A stretch of DNA of 64,000 nt from assembly GCA_964409335.1 (NCBI GenBank), contig CAYPCW010000004.1, forward strand, positions 1 through 64,000. Direction: 5' to 3'. Below the pieces are notes generated by a model. The model had not been told where the DNA came from. It saw only the letters and a program-made list of their open reading frames with translations, and did not search any database. Source of the stretch: JABMOW01 sp964409335 (GTDB lineage: Bacteria; Fidelibacterota; Marinisomatia; SCGC-AAA003-L08; JACNLC01). Both the position numbers and the translations under genes were made by a program. Shown piece after piece: positions 43,031 through 52,916 of this stretch (the first letter of the stretch is position 1; each line of letters begins with the position of its first letter).

Positions 43031-43498
43031 ATGCAGGACAATTCTAACATATCATTTAGTGGTGCTTTTTCATATTCATTAGACTCAAAGTGTCGTCTGA
43101 GTATTCCGGCAAAATATCGGAAATCTCTCGACCCGGGGAATAATGGTATGATGGTTCTGGTCAAAGGTTTTGATGGAGAGCTGATGGTGTATCCATTAAA
43201 AAACTGGCTGGTGGTTGAAAATGAATTGAGGAGCCTAAACTCGATTAAACGAAGGAACCGGAATTTTGTCCGGACAATATTGAAGACAGCTTCTCATATT
43301 CCGATAGATTCACACGGCAGAATCGCGATTCCTGAGACACTTCTGAACTTTGCGCATATCGAAAAAAATGTGACTATCATTGGGATGATCAATCGTCTTG
43401 AACTGTGGAATCCTGAAATTCTCGCACAATATGAGGCTGAACAAACCGATAATGACAGCCGGATTTTCGAAGACCTGGCAAACGACATCAGTTTCTAG
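43031..43498 (+). CDS. mraZ: Transcriptional regulator MraZ
   Basis: MraZ is an AbrB-like DNA-binding protein that controls the dcw cluster. The 155-residue protein has the two characteristic repeats: SLDSKCRLSIPAKYRKSLDP and PIDSHGRIAIPETLLNFAHI, each with the D-x-x-x-R-x-x-x-P pattern. It is the first gene of the cluster, and TGGG repeats lie in front of it. Length is near the typical 145-155 residues. Confidence 0.96.
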   Translation: MQDNSNISFSGAFSYSLDSKCRLSIPAKYRKSLDPGNNGMMVLVKGFDGELMVYPLKNWLVVENELRSLNSIKRRNRNFVRTILKTASHIPIDSHGRIAIPETLLNFAHIEKNVTIIGMINRLELWNPEILAQYEAEQTDNDSRIFEDLANDISF

Positions 43499-43500
43499 CG

Positions 43501-44436
43501 GTGTCCAAGCCACCCCCACACACTCCCATCATGGTCAAAGAAGTTCTCGAATTTCTGATCACTGACCCCGGAGGCATTTATATTGATGGCACCATAGGCT
43601 TTGGCGGTCACGCTTCTGCGATTCTGAATACTCTCAATTCAGCAGGGCGAATTCTCGGACTGGACAGGGATCCCGATGCGCTCGCTTTTGCAGGAAAACG
43701 ACTCAGCCTAATTCGAATGGACGGATTTAGACTTTACCATAACAATTTCAGAGATTTTCCGGAAATTTTAAAATTGCAGAATATTAATTATATGAATGGA
43801 ATATTGCTGGACCTGGGTATGTCTTCCTACAATGTGGACACCGCTTCCCGTGGATTTTCCTTCAGTCTGAATGGACCCCTTGATATGAGATTTGATCCAA
43901 CATCCGGTTCACCGGCTTCAGATTGCCTTCAGGATATGACCGAAAAGGAGATCGCAGGGGTTATCCGGAGGTATGGTGAGGAACGGTTTGCCAAAAAAAT
44001 TGCCACGGCAATTGTAAATAGAATCAATGATGAAGCTATGAATACAACCTTCGATCTCAGAGATGCAGTTTTGAGCGTGGTAAAAGGTAAATTCAGAATG
44101 AAATCCGTCTCAAGGGTTTTCCAGGCTTTACGCATTTTTCTAAACGGCGAACTGGATGCGTTACACGATGTCTTGGAATCCATCGGGAAGCATCTGAAAG
44201 TCGGGGGAAGGGCAGTGATCATTACATTCCACTCTGGCGAGGACCGGGTCGTGAAACAATTTTTTAAAAATGCAGCGTTAACGTGTACATGTCCGCCGCG
44301 AACACCCTTTTGTATCTGTAACACGACGCCCACATTTAAACTATTGACCCGAAGGGCAGTATTGCCTTCGGATACCGAAATCCGGTTAAACAGCCGTGCA
44401 CATAGCGCAAAACTAAGAGCTGCTGAAAGGATTTAA
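43501..44436 (+). CDS. rsmH: 16S rRNA (cytosine-N4)-methyltransferase RsmH
   Basis: RsmH (MraW) methylates C1402 of 16S rRNA. The 311-residue protein has HTPIMVKEVLEFLI, GTIGFGGHASAIL (S-adenosylmethionine motif), DLGMSSYNVDTASRGFSFS, PLDMRFDPTSG, and FHSGEDRVVKQFF. It starts with GTG two bases after the mraZ stop; TTTCTAGCG offers no strong ribosome binding site, so coupling to mraZ is likely. Confidence 0.96.
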   Translation: MSKPPPHTPIMVKEVLEFLITDPGGIYIDGTIGFGGHASAILNTLNSAGRILGLDRDPDALAFAGKRLSLIRMDGFRLYHNNFRDFPEILKLQNINYMNGILLDLGMSSYNVDTASRGFSFSLNGPLDMRFDPTSGSPASDCLQDMTEKEIAGVIRRYGEERFAKKIATAIVNRINDEAMNTTFDLRDAVLSVVKGKFRMKSVSRVFQALRIFLNGELDALHDVLESIGKHLKVGGRAVIITFHSGEDRVVKQFFKNAALTCTCPPRTPFCICNTTPTFKLLTRRAVLPSDTEIRLNSRAHSAKLRAAERI

Positions 44437-44442
44437 TCTGTC

Positions 44443-44757
44443 ATGAAAAAAAACCAGACCCGTCATACCTTATCTGAAGACAGCACGAAAGTAATTCACT
44501 TTATTATGTATGTCCTATTAGTCACATTTTTTTTGGTTCTGCTGTTGGTTGTTAAGGATCATTGCCGGAGTCTGGGTAAAGACATTGACTCATCGCGGAA
44601 AGAATTGACAATGTTGACGGATGAGATCGGATTTCTGGAAAGCAGCGTTAATCATCTGTCCCGTCCGGATCGAATCCGCAAAATGGTCAGCGAAAATTTG
44701 AAAATGGTTTCTGCAACTCCGGAATCTCTGATCGTATATCTGGGAAACGTTGAGTGA
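44443..44757 (+). CDS. ftsL: FtsL-like cell division protein
   Basis: The 104-residue protein has a cytosolic start, one membrane helix (about residues 21-40), and an external coiled-coil-like segment (about 44-75, DIDSSRKELTMLTDEIGFLE) ending in RPDRIRKMVSENLKMV. This is the FtsL layout, and FtsL is too variable for sequence motifs alone. Position between rsmH and ftsI is decisive. FtsL works with FtsQ and FtsB at the septum. Confidence 0.85.
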   Translation: MKKNQTRHTLSEDSTKVIHFIMYVLLVTFFLVLLLVVKDHCRSLGKDIDSSRKELTMLTDEIGFLESSVNHLSRPDRIRKMVSENLKMVSATPESLIVYLGNVE

Positions 44758-46532
44758 ACTCCCTCTATTCTAAGCACCGAAACCGGATTGGGTTTATCGC
44801 CATTGCATTGATCGTTATTTTTATGGTGTTAGCCGGCCGGTTGTTTTTCGTGCAAATTTATATGCATAGGGAATATGCTGAAATCGTAAACTCAAAATCA
44901 AAACTTAAGATGGATATTTCCGGTTCTCGTGGAATTATTTTTGACCGGAACGGAGTGCCTCTGACGAAAAATCTCACCCATTACACATTATGGGTGGATA
45001 CGCAGGGAAAAATTGACCGCAATGATATCAGCATGTATTTATCCGCCATATTTGATAAGTCTCCTCAATATTACCTGGGAAAAATGAATAAGGAATCCCG
45101 ATACCTTGTCCTGGAGAAAAACATTCTTGACCCCCAAATTGCAGGTATCAGAAGAGATCTGAAAAAATTAAATATCCAAATTGGAGATAACACAAAACGA
45201 TATTATCCATATAGTGATCTCGCCTCGCAGGTGATCGGGTTTACCGACACGGAATCGCAGGGCGCAATCGGCATAGAATGCCAATTCAATTCGGTATTGT
45301 CAGGAAGGCGAGGCACAAAGGAAATGACCCGGAATTCCACGGGGAGACTTCAAACGGATATTTATGCTGACCAGCCCTATTTGTCAAACGGTCTGGATAT
45401 CACGCTAACACTGGACATCTCGTATCAAGCCATATTACAGGATGAGCTTCAACAGGCCTGTAAAGCCACAGATGCTAAAGGCGCAAACGGACTCATCATC
45501 GATCCTTTCACCGGAGAGATACTGGCGATGGCTTCTTACCCGGGATTCGATCCTAATAACTATTCGTATTATCCGGTGGAAACCTATCAAAACCAGGTTA
45601 TCAGTATGACCTATGAACCCGGATCGACATACAAGATCGTCGCTATTTCCGCCGGATTGGAGAACGGCCTGATCTCACCCTGGCAGACATACGATTGTGA
45701 AAACGGTGAATACCAGCTCTATAACCGTACGTTTCATGACCACGAAAAATATGAGATTTTGACTGTATCGGAAATACTGATGCATTCCAGCAATATCGGG
45801 ATGGTCAAAATTGCATCGAACATCGGATCTCTGGACGTTTATAAATACTCTAAACGATATGGTTTCGGAGAGCCTGCGGGAATTCAGTTACCCCATGAAA
45901 ACGGGGGAATTTTACGGGATTTCGGGATATGGACAAAAACTTCCGGAGCCACTATTGCCATAGGACAGGAATTAGCCGTAACCACTCTCCAGACCGCATT
46001 ATCATATTGTGTCATTTCGAATGGCGGTTATTTGGTGATGCCCAATATTATCCGGGAGATATCGGGTAATCGTCAGGTTCAGGAATTTCGGTATCGCCCT
46101 CAAGCGATCAGGAGGGTCATCTCCCCGCAGACCGCGGATGCTATTATGACCATGCTTCGGGGGGTTATCCTCGAAGGTACAGCTGACAAAGCACGGATAA
46201 CGGGATTCCCAATTGCTGGGAAAACCAGCACCGCACAGAAGTACATCGGAGACAAGTACTCAAAGACTGAATTTATTTCGGCATTCGTAGGGATTTTCCC
46301 TATTGACCTCCCGCAGTTTGTCTGCGTGGTTGCCGTTGATTCCCCAATATACGGGCGTCATTGGGGGAATGAAACGGCTGCTCCTATCGTCAAAAAAGTG
46401 ATTGAGCGAATCATGGGATATACGGATGAAAATTTTATGAAAATGATGGAGTCCCCTTCAGATGAGAATGAAACCCATCAGATCCAGCGCTTTTCATTAC
46501 AAACGAAAAGCATCGAAAGGAATGGCAGTTAA
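44754..46532 (+). CDS. ftsI: Peptidoglycan transpeptidase FtsI (PBP3-type)
   Basis: FtsI crosslinks septal peptidoglycan. The 592-residue class B PBP has one membrane helix (about residues 11-31), a dimerisation domain starting SGSRGIIFDRNGVPL, and the transpeptidase domain. Active-site motifs are PGSTYKIVA (SxxK), MHSSNIGMV (SxN), and AGKTSTAQK, where the usual KTG or KSG reads KTS. It starts with GTG, overlapping the ftsL stop as GTGA, and its stop overlaps murE. No PASTA domain is evident. Confidence 0.94.
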   Translation: MNSLYSKHRNRIGFIAIALIVIFMVLAGRLFFVQIYMHREYAEIVNSKSKLKMDISGSRGIIFDRNGVPLTKNLTHYTLWVDTQGKIDRNDISMYLSAIFDKSPQYYLGKMNKESRYLVLEKNILDPQIAGIRRDLKKLNIQIGDNTKRYYPYSDLASQVIGFTDTESQGAIGIECQFNSVLSGRRGTKEMTRNSTGRLQTDIYADQPYLSNGLDITLTLDISYQAILQDELQQACKATDAKGANGLIIDPFTGEILAMASYPGFDPNNYSYYPVETYQNQVISMTYEPGSTYKIVAISAGLENGLISPWQTYDCENGEYQLYNRTFHDHEKYEILTVSEILMHSSNIGMVKIASNIGSLDVYKYSKRYGFGEPAGIQLPHENGGILRDFGIWTKTSGATIAIGQELAVTTLQTALSYCVISNGGYLVMPNIIREISGNRQVQEFRYRPQAIRRVISPQTADAIMTMLRGVILEGTADKARITGFPIAGKTSTAQKYIGDKYSKTEFISAFVGIFPIDLPQFVCVVAVDSPIYGRHWGNETAAPIVKKVIERIMGYTDENFMKMMESPSDENETHQIQRFSLQTKSIERNGS

Positions 46533-47974
46533 TGCAACTGCATGACTTATTATCAAATATTGACTTCACGGGCGATATCGAAGAATGTGAAATCAGAAAT
46601 ATTACCCACGATTCAAGAAAAGTTAAACCCGGGACCCTGTTTGTTGCGATCAAAGGACAAAAGGAGGATGGCCATGATTATATTCTGGATGCTGTCCACC
46701 GGGGCGCATGTGCCGTGATGTCTAATGGACGAAGCCCCCGGAATATCGGAGTACCGGTGATAAAAGTGAAAAATCCCAGAGAATCCATGTCCAGGATCGC
46801 CGCTAATTTCTATCACCATCCATCGCGGGATATGATCATTACCGGCATTACCGGGACCAACGGAAAAACCACAATTACCCACATTCTGAATCATATCTTT
46901 AAAATTTCCGGGATACCCTGCGGGACCTTGGGCACATTAGGATTTACAACGCCATCCGGAATGATGAGTACCGGGTTCACCACTCCGGAATCTGTTGATC
47001 TGCACCAACTCTTTTTCACGCTTTTACAGGGCGGTATCCGTCATGCCGTGATGGAAATCTCTTCTCATGCCCTTGATCTTCACCGGGTAGATGACATTGA
47101 CATCAATTATGCCGTCTTTACTAATCTGACCCCTGAACACCTGGACTATCATAAGTCTATGGATCGCTATTTTACAGCCAAATTGAGATTGTTCAAGGGT
47201 CTCAGTGCGGATAAAACTGCCATCATCAATATTGATGATCCTTATGGACAAACCATTTTAGACTACACAGCGGCAAAAGTTATCACCTACGGATTTTCTG
47301 ATCTGGCCGACATCCATCCCTTATCGTGGCATTTTTCGCTGGACCGAACCCTTGCCACTTTGACAATTAACGGTCTGCAGCTAACCATAGATACCCCATT
47401 CATCGGATCGTACAACTTATCTAATATCATGGCTGCAGCCGGTGTTGCCGTCTGCCAGGGGATCGCTATCGGACAGATCGAAGAGGCATTACGTCAGCAT
47501 CCGCCGGTACCCGGGCGAATGGAGGTCATCGAAAATCACACTGCCGGAAAAGTGATTATTGATTATGCCCACACCCCTGATGCATATAATAAAGTTCTTT
47601 CCATGATCCGGGAGTTGTCGCCGGCTGATACGCAGATCATTACGGTATTTGGTTGTGGGGGCGGACGGGATGCGACGAAACGACCAGAGATGGGGAAGAT
47701 CGCTTCAGAACGCTCAAATAAAATCATTATCACTTCCGATAATCCCCGATTCGAGAAGGTTGAAGACATTTGTAAAAATATCGTGAGTGGAATTTTGAAA
47801 AATAATTATCAGGTCATTTTTGACCGTAGAAAAGCCCTTGAAACTGCTATGAGTCTGATGACGGACCATACCGTGTTGGCGATTTTTGGCAAGGGCAGGG
47901 AAGATTATGAAATTATCCGGGGAGGAAAAGTATTTCACAGTGACGTTCAAATTGTACAGCAATTTATAAAATGA
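46532..47974 (+). CDS. murE: UDP-MurNAc-tripeptide synthetase MurE
   Basis: MurE adds the third amino acid to the muramyl peptide. The 480-residue protein has the ATP loop GITGTNGKTTITHIL, FTNLTPEHLDYHKSMD, and IDYAHTPDAYNKVL. The substrate-specificity motif DNPR is present in ITSDNPRFEKVEDI; this pattern marks meso-diaminopimelate-adding enzymes. Start and ftsI stop overlap (TAATG). Confidence 0.96.
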   Translation: MQLHDLLSNIDFTGDIEECEIRNITHDSRKVKPGTLFVAIKGQKEDGHDYILDAVHRGACAVMSNGRSPRNIGVPVIKVKNPRESMSRIAANFYHHPSRDMIITGITGTNGKTTITHILNHIFKISGIPCGTLGTLGFTTPSGMMSTGFTTPESVDLHQLFFTLLQGGIRHAVMEISSHALDLHRVDDIDINYAVFTNLTPEHLDYHKSMDRYFTAKLRLFKGLSADKTAIINIDDPYGQTILDYTAAKVITYGFSDLADIHPLSWHFSLDRTLATLTINGLQLTIDTPFIGSYNLSNIMAAAGVAVCQGIAIGQIEEALRQHPPVPGRMEVIENHTAGKVIIDYAHTPDAYNKVLSMIRELSPADTQIITVFGCGGGRDATKRPEMGKIASERSNKIIITSDNPRFEKVEDICKNIVSGILKNNYQVIFDRRKALETAMSLMTDHTVLAIFGKGREDYEIIRGGKVFHSDVQIVQQFIK

Positions 47975-49311
47975 GGGTGGATATCCGCGAACACGCTATG
48001 TTTCAATCCTTTATGAGACAGTACTACCCACAATATAAACCGGTCAAGGTAAAGGGGATCACGATTGATTCCCGCCTCGTCCAAGCCGGGGATATGTACA
48101 TTGCTCTGAAGGGGGATCGGGTGGATGGTCACCGGTTTATCTCTGAAGCCGAATCTTCCGGTGCTGCGTTTATCGTTTCGGAACAGGATGCAGAGGCCGG
48201 TATTCCCTTGATCAGGGTTTCATCTACGCGTCAATTTCTTATGGAATTTGCACAAAAATGGTGGATAGGATTTTCTACTCCGGTGGTCGGAATTACCGGT
48301 TCAAATGGCAAAACGACCACTAAAGAATTGCTGGTACATGTGTTACAACCATTCACTTCAACCGCCTGGATGCCGGGGAATTATAATTCAACCATCGGTC
48401 TTCCCCTCTCTCTATTTACGATGCCTGCCTCCAGCGATATAGCAGTTTTCGAAATAGGTTCCAGCGCCCCCGGCGAAATTAAAAAATTGACGGAAATTAT
48501 TCATCCGAATATAGGATTAATCACAAATGTACATCCCGCACACATCGAATTTTTCTCCACCCTCGCTCATCTTGCTGAAGAAAAATCTGAATTGCTGAAA
48601 AACCTCCCCGGTGACGGAGTTGCATTTATTAATCTGGATGATCCATCAATTTCATCCATGGACACTCCTGCAAAAAAAATTACCTTCAGTTTTAAAGTAT
48701 CCGCTGACTTTTGCGGAAGATGGTCTAAAAATAATGGATCACCTGTCCTGACCATCAATGAACGTGAGGTTACACTCCCTATAAAAAGTGAGACGTTGGC
48801 TAAAAATGCGCTCGCAGTTTATTCCATTTGTTACACGCTTGGTATTAATCACGAGGATATTGCCAGTCAAATATCCACGTTCGCCCTCCCTGAGGGAAGG
48901 GGAAATGTGATTGAGAAAAATAGAATGAGGGTGATCAACGATACGTATAATGCCAATCCTGAATCGGTGAGGGCGGGGATCGAGGCAGCATTATCCTTGT
49001 TGCCTGATCGCCGGCACATTCTGGTCCTTGGGGATATGTTTGAACTGGGTGTCCATACGCTTGAGTATCACCGGCAGATAGGTGAATTCATCAAACATAA
49101 TTCCCAAATAATATTGATCACATACGGACCGCTGTCCGGGGTGATCTCTGAAATTTGCACTTCTCATGGAATGGAATGCTACCATTTCACTGCGTCCGCC
49201 GCCATTACCCATTTTATCAATCATTTCCGGAGACCCGGTGACATTTACTTCGTTAAAGGTTCACGGGGGATGAGAATGGAAACCATTATCAAAGAAGGGA
49301 TATTTGCCTGA
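47971..49311 (+). CDS. murF: UDP-MurNAc-tripeptide:D-Ala-D-Ala ligase MurF
   Basis: MurF attaches D-Ala-D-Ala. The 446-residue protein has VKGITIDSRLVQAGDMYIAL, the ATP loop GITGSNGKTTTKELL, EIGSSAPGEIKKLTEI, VHPAHIEFF, and NDTYNANPESVRAGIEAAL. Its ATG overlaps the murE stop (ATGA). The D-Ala-D-Ala ligase (ddl) is not in this cluster, so the dipeptide must come from a gene elsewhere. Confidence 0.96.
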   Translation: MRVDIREHAMFQSFMRQYYPQYKPVKVKGITIDSRLVQAGDMYIALKGDRVDGHRFISEAESSGAAFIVSEQDAEAGIPLIRVSSTRQFLMEFAQKWWIGFSTPVVGITGSNGKTTTKELLVHVLQPFTSTAWMPGNYNSTIGLPLSLFTMPASSDIAVFEIGSSAPGEIKKLTEIIHPNIGLITNVHPAHIEFFSTLAHLAEEKSELLKNLPGDGVAFINLDDPSISSMDTPAKKITFSFKVSADFCGRWSKNNGSPVLTINEREVTLPIKSETLAKNALAVYSICYTLGINHEDIASQISTFALPEGRGNVIEKNRMRVINDTYNANPESVRAGIEAALSLLPDRRHILVLGDMFELGVHTLEYHRQIGEFIKHNSQIILITYGPLSGVISEICTSHGMECYHFTASAAITHFINHFRRPGDIYFVKGSRGMRMETIIKEGIFA

Positions 49312-50414
49312 TGTTATATCATTTACTGTATCCTTTGCGAGATTTCTTTTTTGGATTTAATATCTTCAAATACATCTCATTTCGGGCAGTGGGTGCGGCA
49401 ATTACCGCGTTGCTCATCAGTTTTCTCCTTGGACCCTGGATCATCCGCACGCTTCAAAAGCGCCGAATTGGCGAAGTTATTCGTCCTACCGGGCCTGAAT
49501 CACACCGTACTAAACAAGGTACTCCAACCATGGGAGGGATAATCATTCTTATTGCGGTTATCCTTCCCACAGTTCTCTGGAGCAGATTGGATAATCAATT
49601 TACTCTGCTGATCCTTCTGGCAACCGTATGGATGGGGGCTATCGGATTCTTAGACGACTATCTGAAGGTCATCCGGAAATATCCGAAAGGATTGATTGCA
49701 AGATACAAGCTGGCCGGGCAACTGGTATTGGGACTTATCATCGGTCTCATTTTGTACTATTTCCCGGTAACTTCCCAGACCCGGTCTATTACGTCTGTCC
49801 CCTTTATTGCAAATGGGAGTATCGATTTAAAATGGTTTTATATTCCATTGGTGATTTTGGTGATCACAGGTACATCGAATGCCGTTAATCTTACCGATGG
49901 TCTTGACGGATTGGCGACCGGTCTTACCGCCATTTCGGTGCTCAGCTTTGGCGCTATCGCCTACGCCACCGGTCGATTCGACTTCAGTGATTATCTGAAT
50001 ATACTCTACCTGCCGGGCACCGGCGAACTTTTCGTGTTTGCGCTGGCATTGGCTGGTGCATGCATTGCATTTCTCTGGTACAATGCATATCCTGCTAAAG
50101 TATTTATGGGCGATACCGGTTCATTGGCTATCGGCGCTGCATTAGGTACCCTGGCCGTCCTTCTCAAAAAAGAGATCCTTCTGCTGATCATCGGCGGTGT
50201 TTTTGTGGCGGAATCCCTGTCTGTCATGATTCAGGTAGCTTATTTTAAATATACCAAACGAAAATACGGAAATGGACGCCGGATTTTCAACAAGGCGCCG
50301 ATCCATCATCATTTTGAGTTGGCGGGATGGCACGAAAATACAGTCGTTATCCGGTTCTGGATTATTGGAATATTACTGGCATTATTGTCACTGACAACGA
50401 TTAAGGTGCAGTAA
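49311..50414 (+). CDS. mraY: Phospho-MurNAc-pentapeptide transferase MraY
   Basis: MraY makes lipid I in the membrane from UDP-MurNAc-pentapeptide and undecaprenyl phosphate. The 367-residue protein has about ten helices. Family motifs are TKQGTPTMGGIIIL, IGFLDDYLKVIRK (with the Asp pair), NAVNLTDGLDGLATG, FMGDTGSLAIGAALG, and FNKAPIHHHFELAGW. The murF stop overlaps its start (TGATG). Confidence 0.97.
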   Translation: MLYHLLYPLRDFFFGFNIFKYISFRAVGAAITALLISFLLGPWIIRTLQKRRIGEVIRPTGPESHRTKQGTPTMGGIIILIAVILPTVLWSRLDNQFTLLILLATVWMGAIGFLDDYLKVIRKYPKGLIARYKLAGQLVLGLIIGLILYYFPVTSQTRSITSVPFIANGSIDLKWFYIPLVILVITGTSNAVNLTDGLDGLATGLTAISVLSFGAIAYATGRFDFSDYLNILYLPGTGELFVFALALAGACIAFLWYNAYPAKVFMGDTGSLAIGAALGTLAVLLKKEILLLIIGGVFVAESLSVMIQVAYFKYTKRKYGNGRRIFNKAPIHHHFELAGWHENTVVIRFWIIGILLALLSLTTIKVQ

Positions 50415-50418
50415 ATTC

Positions 50419-51798
50419 ATGAATCCAAACCTTATTCAAAAACTCACGCCCCACATGATCCGGGACAAGCGGATATCTATTTTGGGTGCTGCCCTCAGTG
50501 GGATCGCCGCTGCCCGGCTCGCGGAGTTCATGGGGTGTCATATCTTTATCAGCGACTGCCGGGACTCCCCGGACATCCACGACCGTGTCAGTTCTTTTTC
50601 CCACGAAATCGGCGGACATACATCCGCTGTACTCGATGCGGATATGATCATTATCAGTCCCGGTATCAACCATGAAATTGAAATCGTGAAGTCTGCCCGG
50701 GCTCAGGGGATTCCCATCCTCAGCGAAATTGAATTTGCATCCTGGTTTACAGAGGATCCGGTAATTGCGATCACCGGGTCAAACGGGAAAACCACCACAT
50801 CGTACCTTTTGTACGCCATTTTCAAAGCCGCCGGTTATCCCGTAATGCTGGGTGGAAATATGGGTCATCCGTTTTCAAGTATCGTGTTGGACGATTTGAC
50901 ACATCCGGTTAAAAACCGGGTTATTATTCTAGAGATCAGCAGCTTTCAGTTAGAGGATATTTATTTTTTTTCACCGCGGATCGCGATTCTGCTAAATATT
51001 ACACCCGATCACTTGAACCGGTACGTTGATCTCATGGATTATGCGAAAACCAAGTTGAAAATTGCAGAAAACCTGGATCCAAACGCCGTACTGATCACTA
51101 ATCTAAAAGATCAGACAATCCAGCAATTGCTGACCGGTCGACATATCCCTAACGTCCTGCCCTTCATATCCGAAATTGAAGAGAGTGTTTTTACTTCGGG
51201 GTCGGATGGGATTTTCCGAAAAGGTAACCAGATTATTTCTGCGGTGGATATCCAATTAACAGGTTTGCATAACACGGAAAATATCCTCGCTGCGATGACA
51301 GCGGCAGATTGGTTCGGAATCAATGAAGATTCAATCCGTAAGGCAGTATGCGGCTTTCAGGGTATCCCCCACCGGATGGAACTTGTTGGGGATCACGGAG
51401 GGGTCCGGTATTATAATGATTCCAAAGCCACAAATACGGCCTCGGCAGTCGCCGCGGTGGCCAGTTTTCCTACGAATATTATTTTGATCTTGGGCGGATT
51501 AGCCAAGGGAAAACCGGATATTTCGAAATTGGTGACATCCATGGCTGGCCGGATAAAACAGGTGTATTGCTATGGAGACGCCGGCAAAGAGTTGATGAAA
51601 CAGGTTGAATCCGGATTCCCGGCTAAATTTATATGGGATTTTATCGAATGTTCCCATTCTGCATTCAGGTCTGCCCACAGCGGAGATGTGGTGCTCATGT
51701 CACCCGCGTGCGCCAGCTTCGATCAGTTTGATAATTTTGAACACCGCGGAGATATATTCAGAAATTTGGTGATCGATTGGATCGGGACCCATCCATGA
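50419..51798 (+). CDS. murD: UDP-MurNAc-L-Ala:D-glutamate ligase MurD
   Basis: MurD adds D-Glu. The 459-residue protein has the N-terminal UDP-binding region (ISILGAALSGIAAARLAEF), the ATP loop ITGSNGKTTTSYLL, LNITPDHLNRYVDLMDYA, and NDSKATNTASAVAAVAS. The C-terminus has LMSPACASFDQFDNFEHRGD, the family signature. It begins 4 bases after mraY, and its stop overlaps ftsW. Confidence 0.96.
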   Translation: MNPNLIQKLTPHMIRDKRISILGAALSGIAAARLAEFMGCHIFISDCRDSPDIHDRVSSFSHEIGGHTSAVLDADMIIISPGINHEIEIVKSARAQGIPILSEIEFASWFTEDPVIAITGSNGKTTTSYLLYAIFKAAGYPVMLGGNMGHPFSSIVLDDLTHPVKNRVIILEISSFQLEDIYFFSPRIAILLNITPDHLNRYVDLMDYAKTKLKIAENLDPNAVLITNLKDQTIQQLLTGRHIPNVLPFISEIEESVFTSGSDGIFRKGNQIISAVDIQLTGLHNTENILAAMTAADWFGINEDSIRKAVCGFQGIPHRMELVGDHGGVRYYNDSKATNTASAVAAVASFPTNIILILGGLAKGKPDISKLVTSMAGRIKQVYCYGDAGKELMKQVESGFPAKFIWDFIECSHSAFRSAHSGDVVLMSPACASFDQFDNFEHRGDIFRNLVIDWIGTHP

Positions 51799-52916
51799 CA
51801 CGGGACTTTGATAACCAACTCATCATTATTGTCTCCCTGCTGACCGCAATGGGAACAATTATTATGTTCAGCGCTAGTTCACCCTATGCGGAAAATTTCG
51901 GGTCTCCTATGTTTTTTCTCAATCGGCATATGATTGCGCTGATGATCGGCGCCGGGCTTCTTGTGGTACTCAGCCGGATTGACTACCGGTATATTAAACG
52001 GATGGCGGGCGTGATGCTGATCCTTTCTATGGTTTTGGTATTCGCAGGGTACATATTGAATAATACGAAAGACGCTTCCCGGTGGTTATTGTATTCAGAT
52101 ACCCGGAAAATGATCACCACTTCAGATTTCCTAAAATACGGTATTATTATTTTTTCTGCTTACTATCTTGAGAAATATCAGAGACAACTTGATGACCTCC
52201 CACGGGTGATCCTTCCCTTTTTCGGAATTCTCGGATTTGCGATAATGCTGGTGCTCCGTCAACCTGATTTAAGTACCTCCCTGGGGATCAGTGCGATTGC
52301 CGGATCGTTGTTGTTTATTGGGGGGATCAAATTCAGATACCTTATTCCTGCTGTTTTGTTTGTTGGAATGGCTTCCATTTGGTCGTTACTTAATAATTCC
52401 TACCAACTGACCCGGCTATGGTCATGGCGGCATCCCGGGTCCAATCTGACATCTACCAACTGGCAGTCCTACAATGCCAAAATTGCACTGGGGAACGGTG
52501 GATGGTTTGGGACAGGATTAGGCGACGGTGTCATGAAACGGGGGTATGTCCCGGAAGCCCACACCGATTTCATATACTCCGTCATTGGTGAGGAACTGGG
52601 TATATTTGTTTCGATCTTCATTCTCGGTTTGTTTTTATGGTTGTTTTTACGTTCCGTGAAAATTGCTCAAACGGCTTCTGATGCTTTTGGGATGTATCTT
52701 GCTCTGGGGATCGGACTCAATATCGCCCTGTATTGTGCGATTAATGTGGCCTATGTGAGCGGGATATTTCCCACCACAGGTCTGCCATTGCCCTTTATCA
52801 GTTACGGCGGGACGAGCACCATACTGGTTCTTGCCAGTATGGGTATTCTGCTGAACATCTCTTATACAGCCCGTAACCGTGGAATCGGTCGATTCGGGAG
52901 AAGATATGACCGATGA
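51795..52916 (+). CDS. ftsW: Septal peptidoglycan glycosyltransferase FtsW
   Basis: FtsW is a SEDS-family polymerase that works with FtsI. The start is ATG 51795, overlapping the murD stop (ATGA); the frame is open to a TTG six codons further. The 373-residue product has about ten helices and family motifs KDASRWLLY, FLKYGIIIFSAYYL, LRQPDLSTSLGIS, ALGNGGWFGTGLGDGVMKRG, YVPEAHTDFIYSVIGEELG, and GLPLPFISYGGTS. The conserved Asp lies in RQPDLST. Confidence 0.96.
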   Translation: MTRDFDNQLIIIVSLLTAMGTIIMFSASSPYAENFGSPMFFLNRHMIALMIGAGLLVVLSRIDYRYIKRMAGVMLILSMVLVFAGYILNNTKDASRWLLYSDTRKMITTSDFLKYGIIIFSAYYLEKYQRQLDDLPRVILPFFGILGFAIMLVLRQPDLSTSLGISAIAGSLLFIGGIKFRYLIPAVLFVGMASIWSLLNNSYQLTRLWSWRHPGSNLTSTNWQSYNAKIALGNGGWFGTGLGDGVMKRGYVPEAHTDFIYSVIGEELGIFVSIFILGLFLWLFLRSVKIAQTASDAFGMYLALGIGLNIALYCAINVAYVSGIFPTTGLPLPFISYGGTSTILVLASMGILLNISYTARNRGIGRFGRRYDR

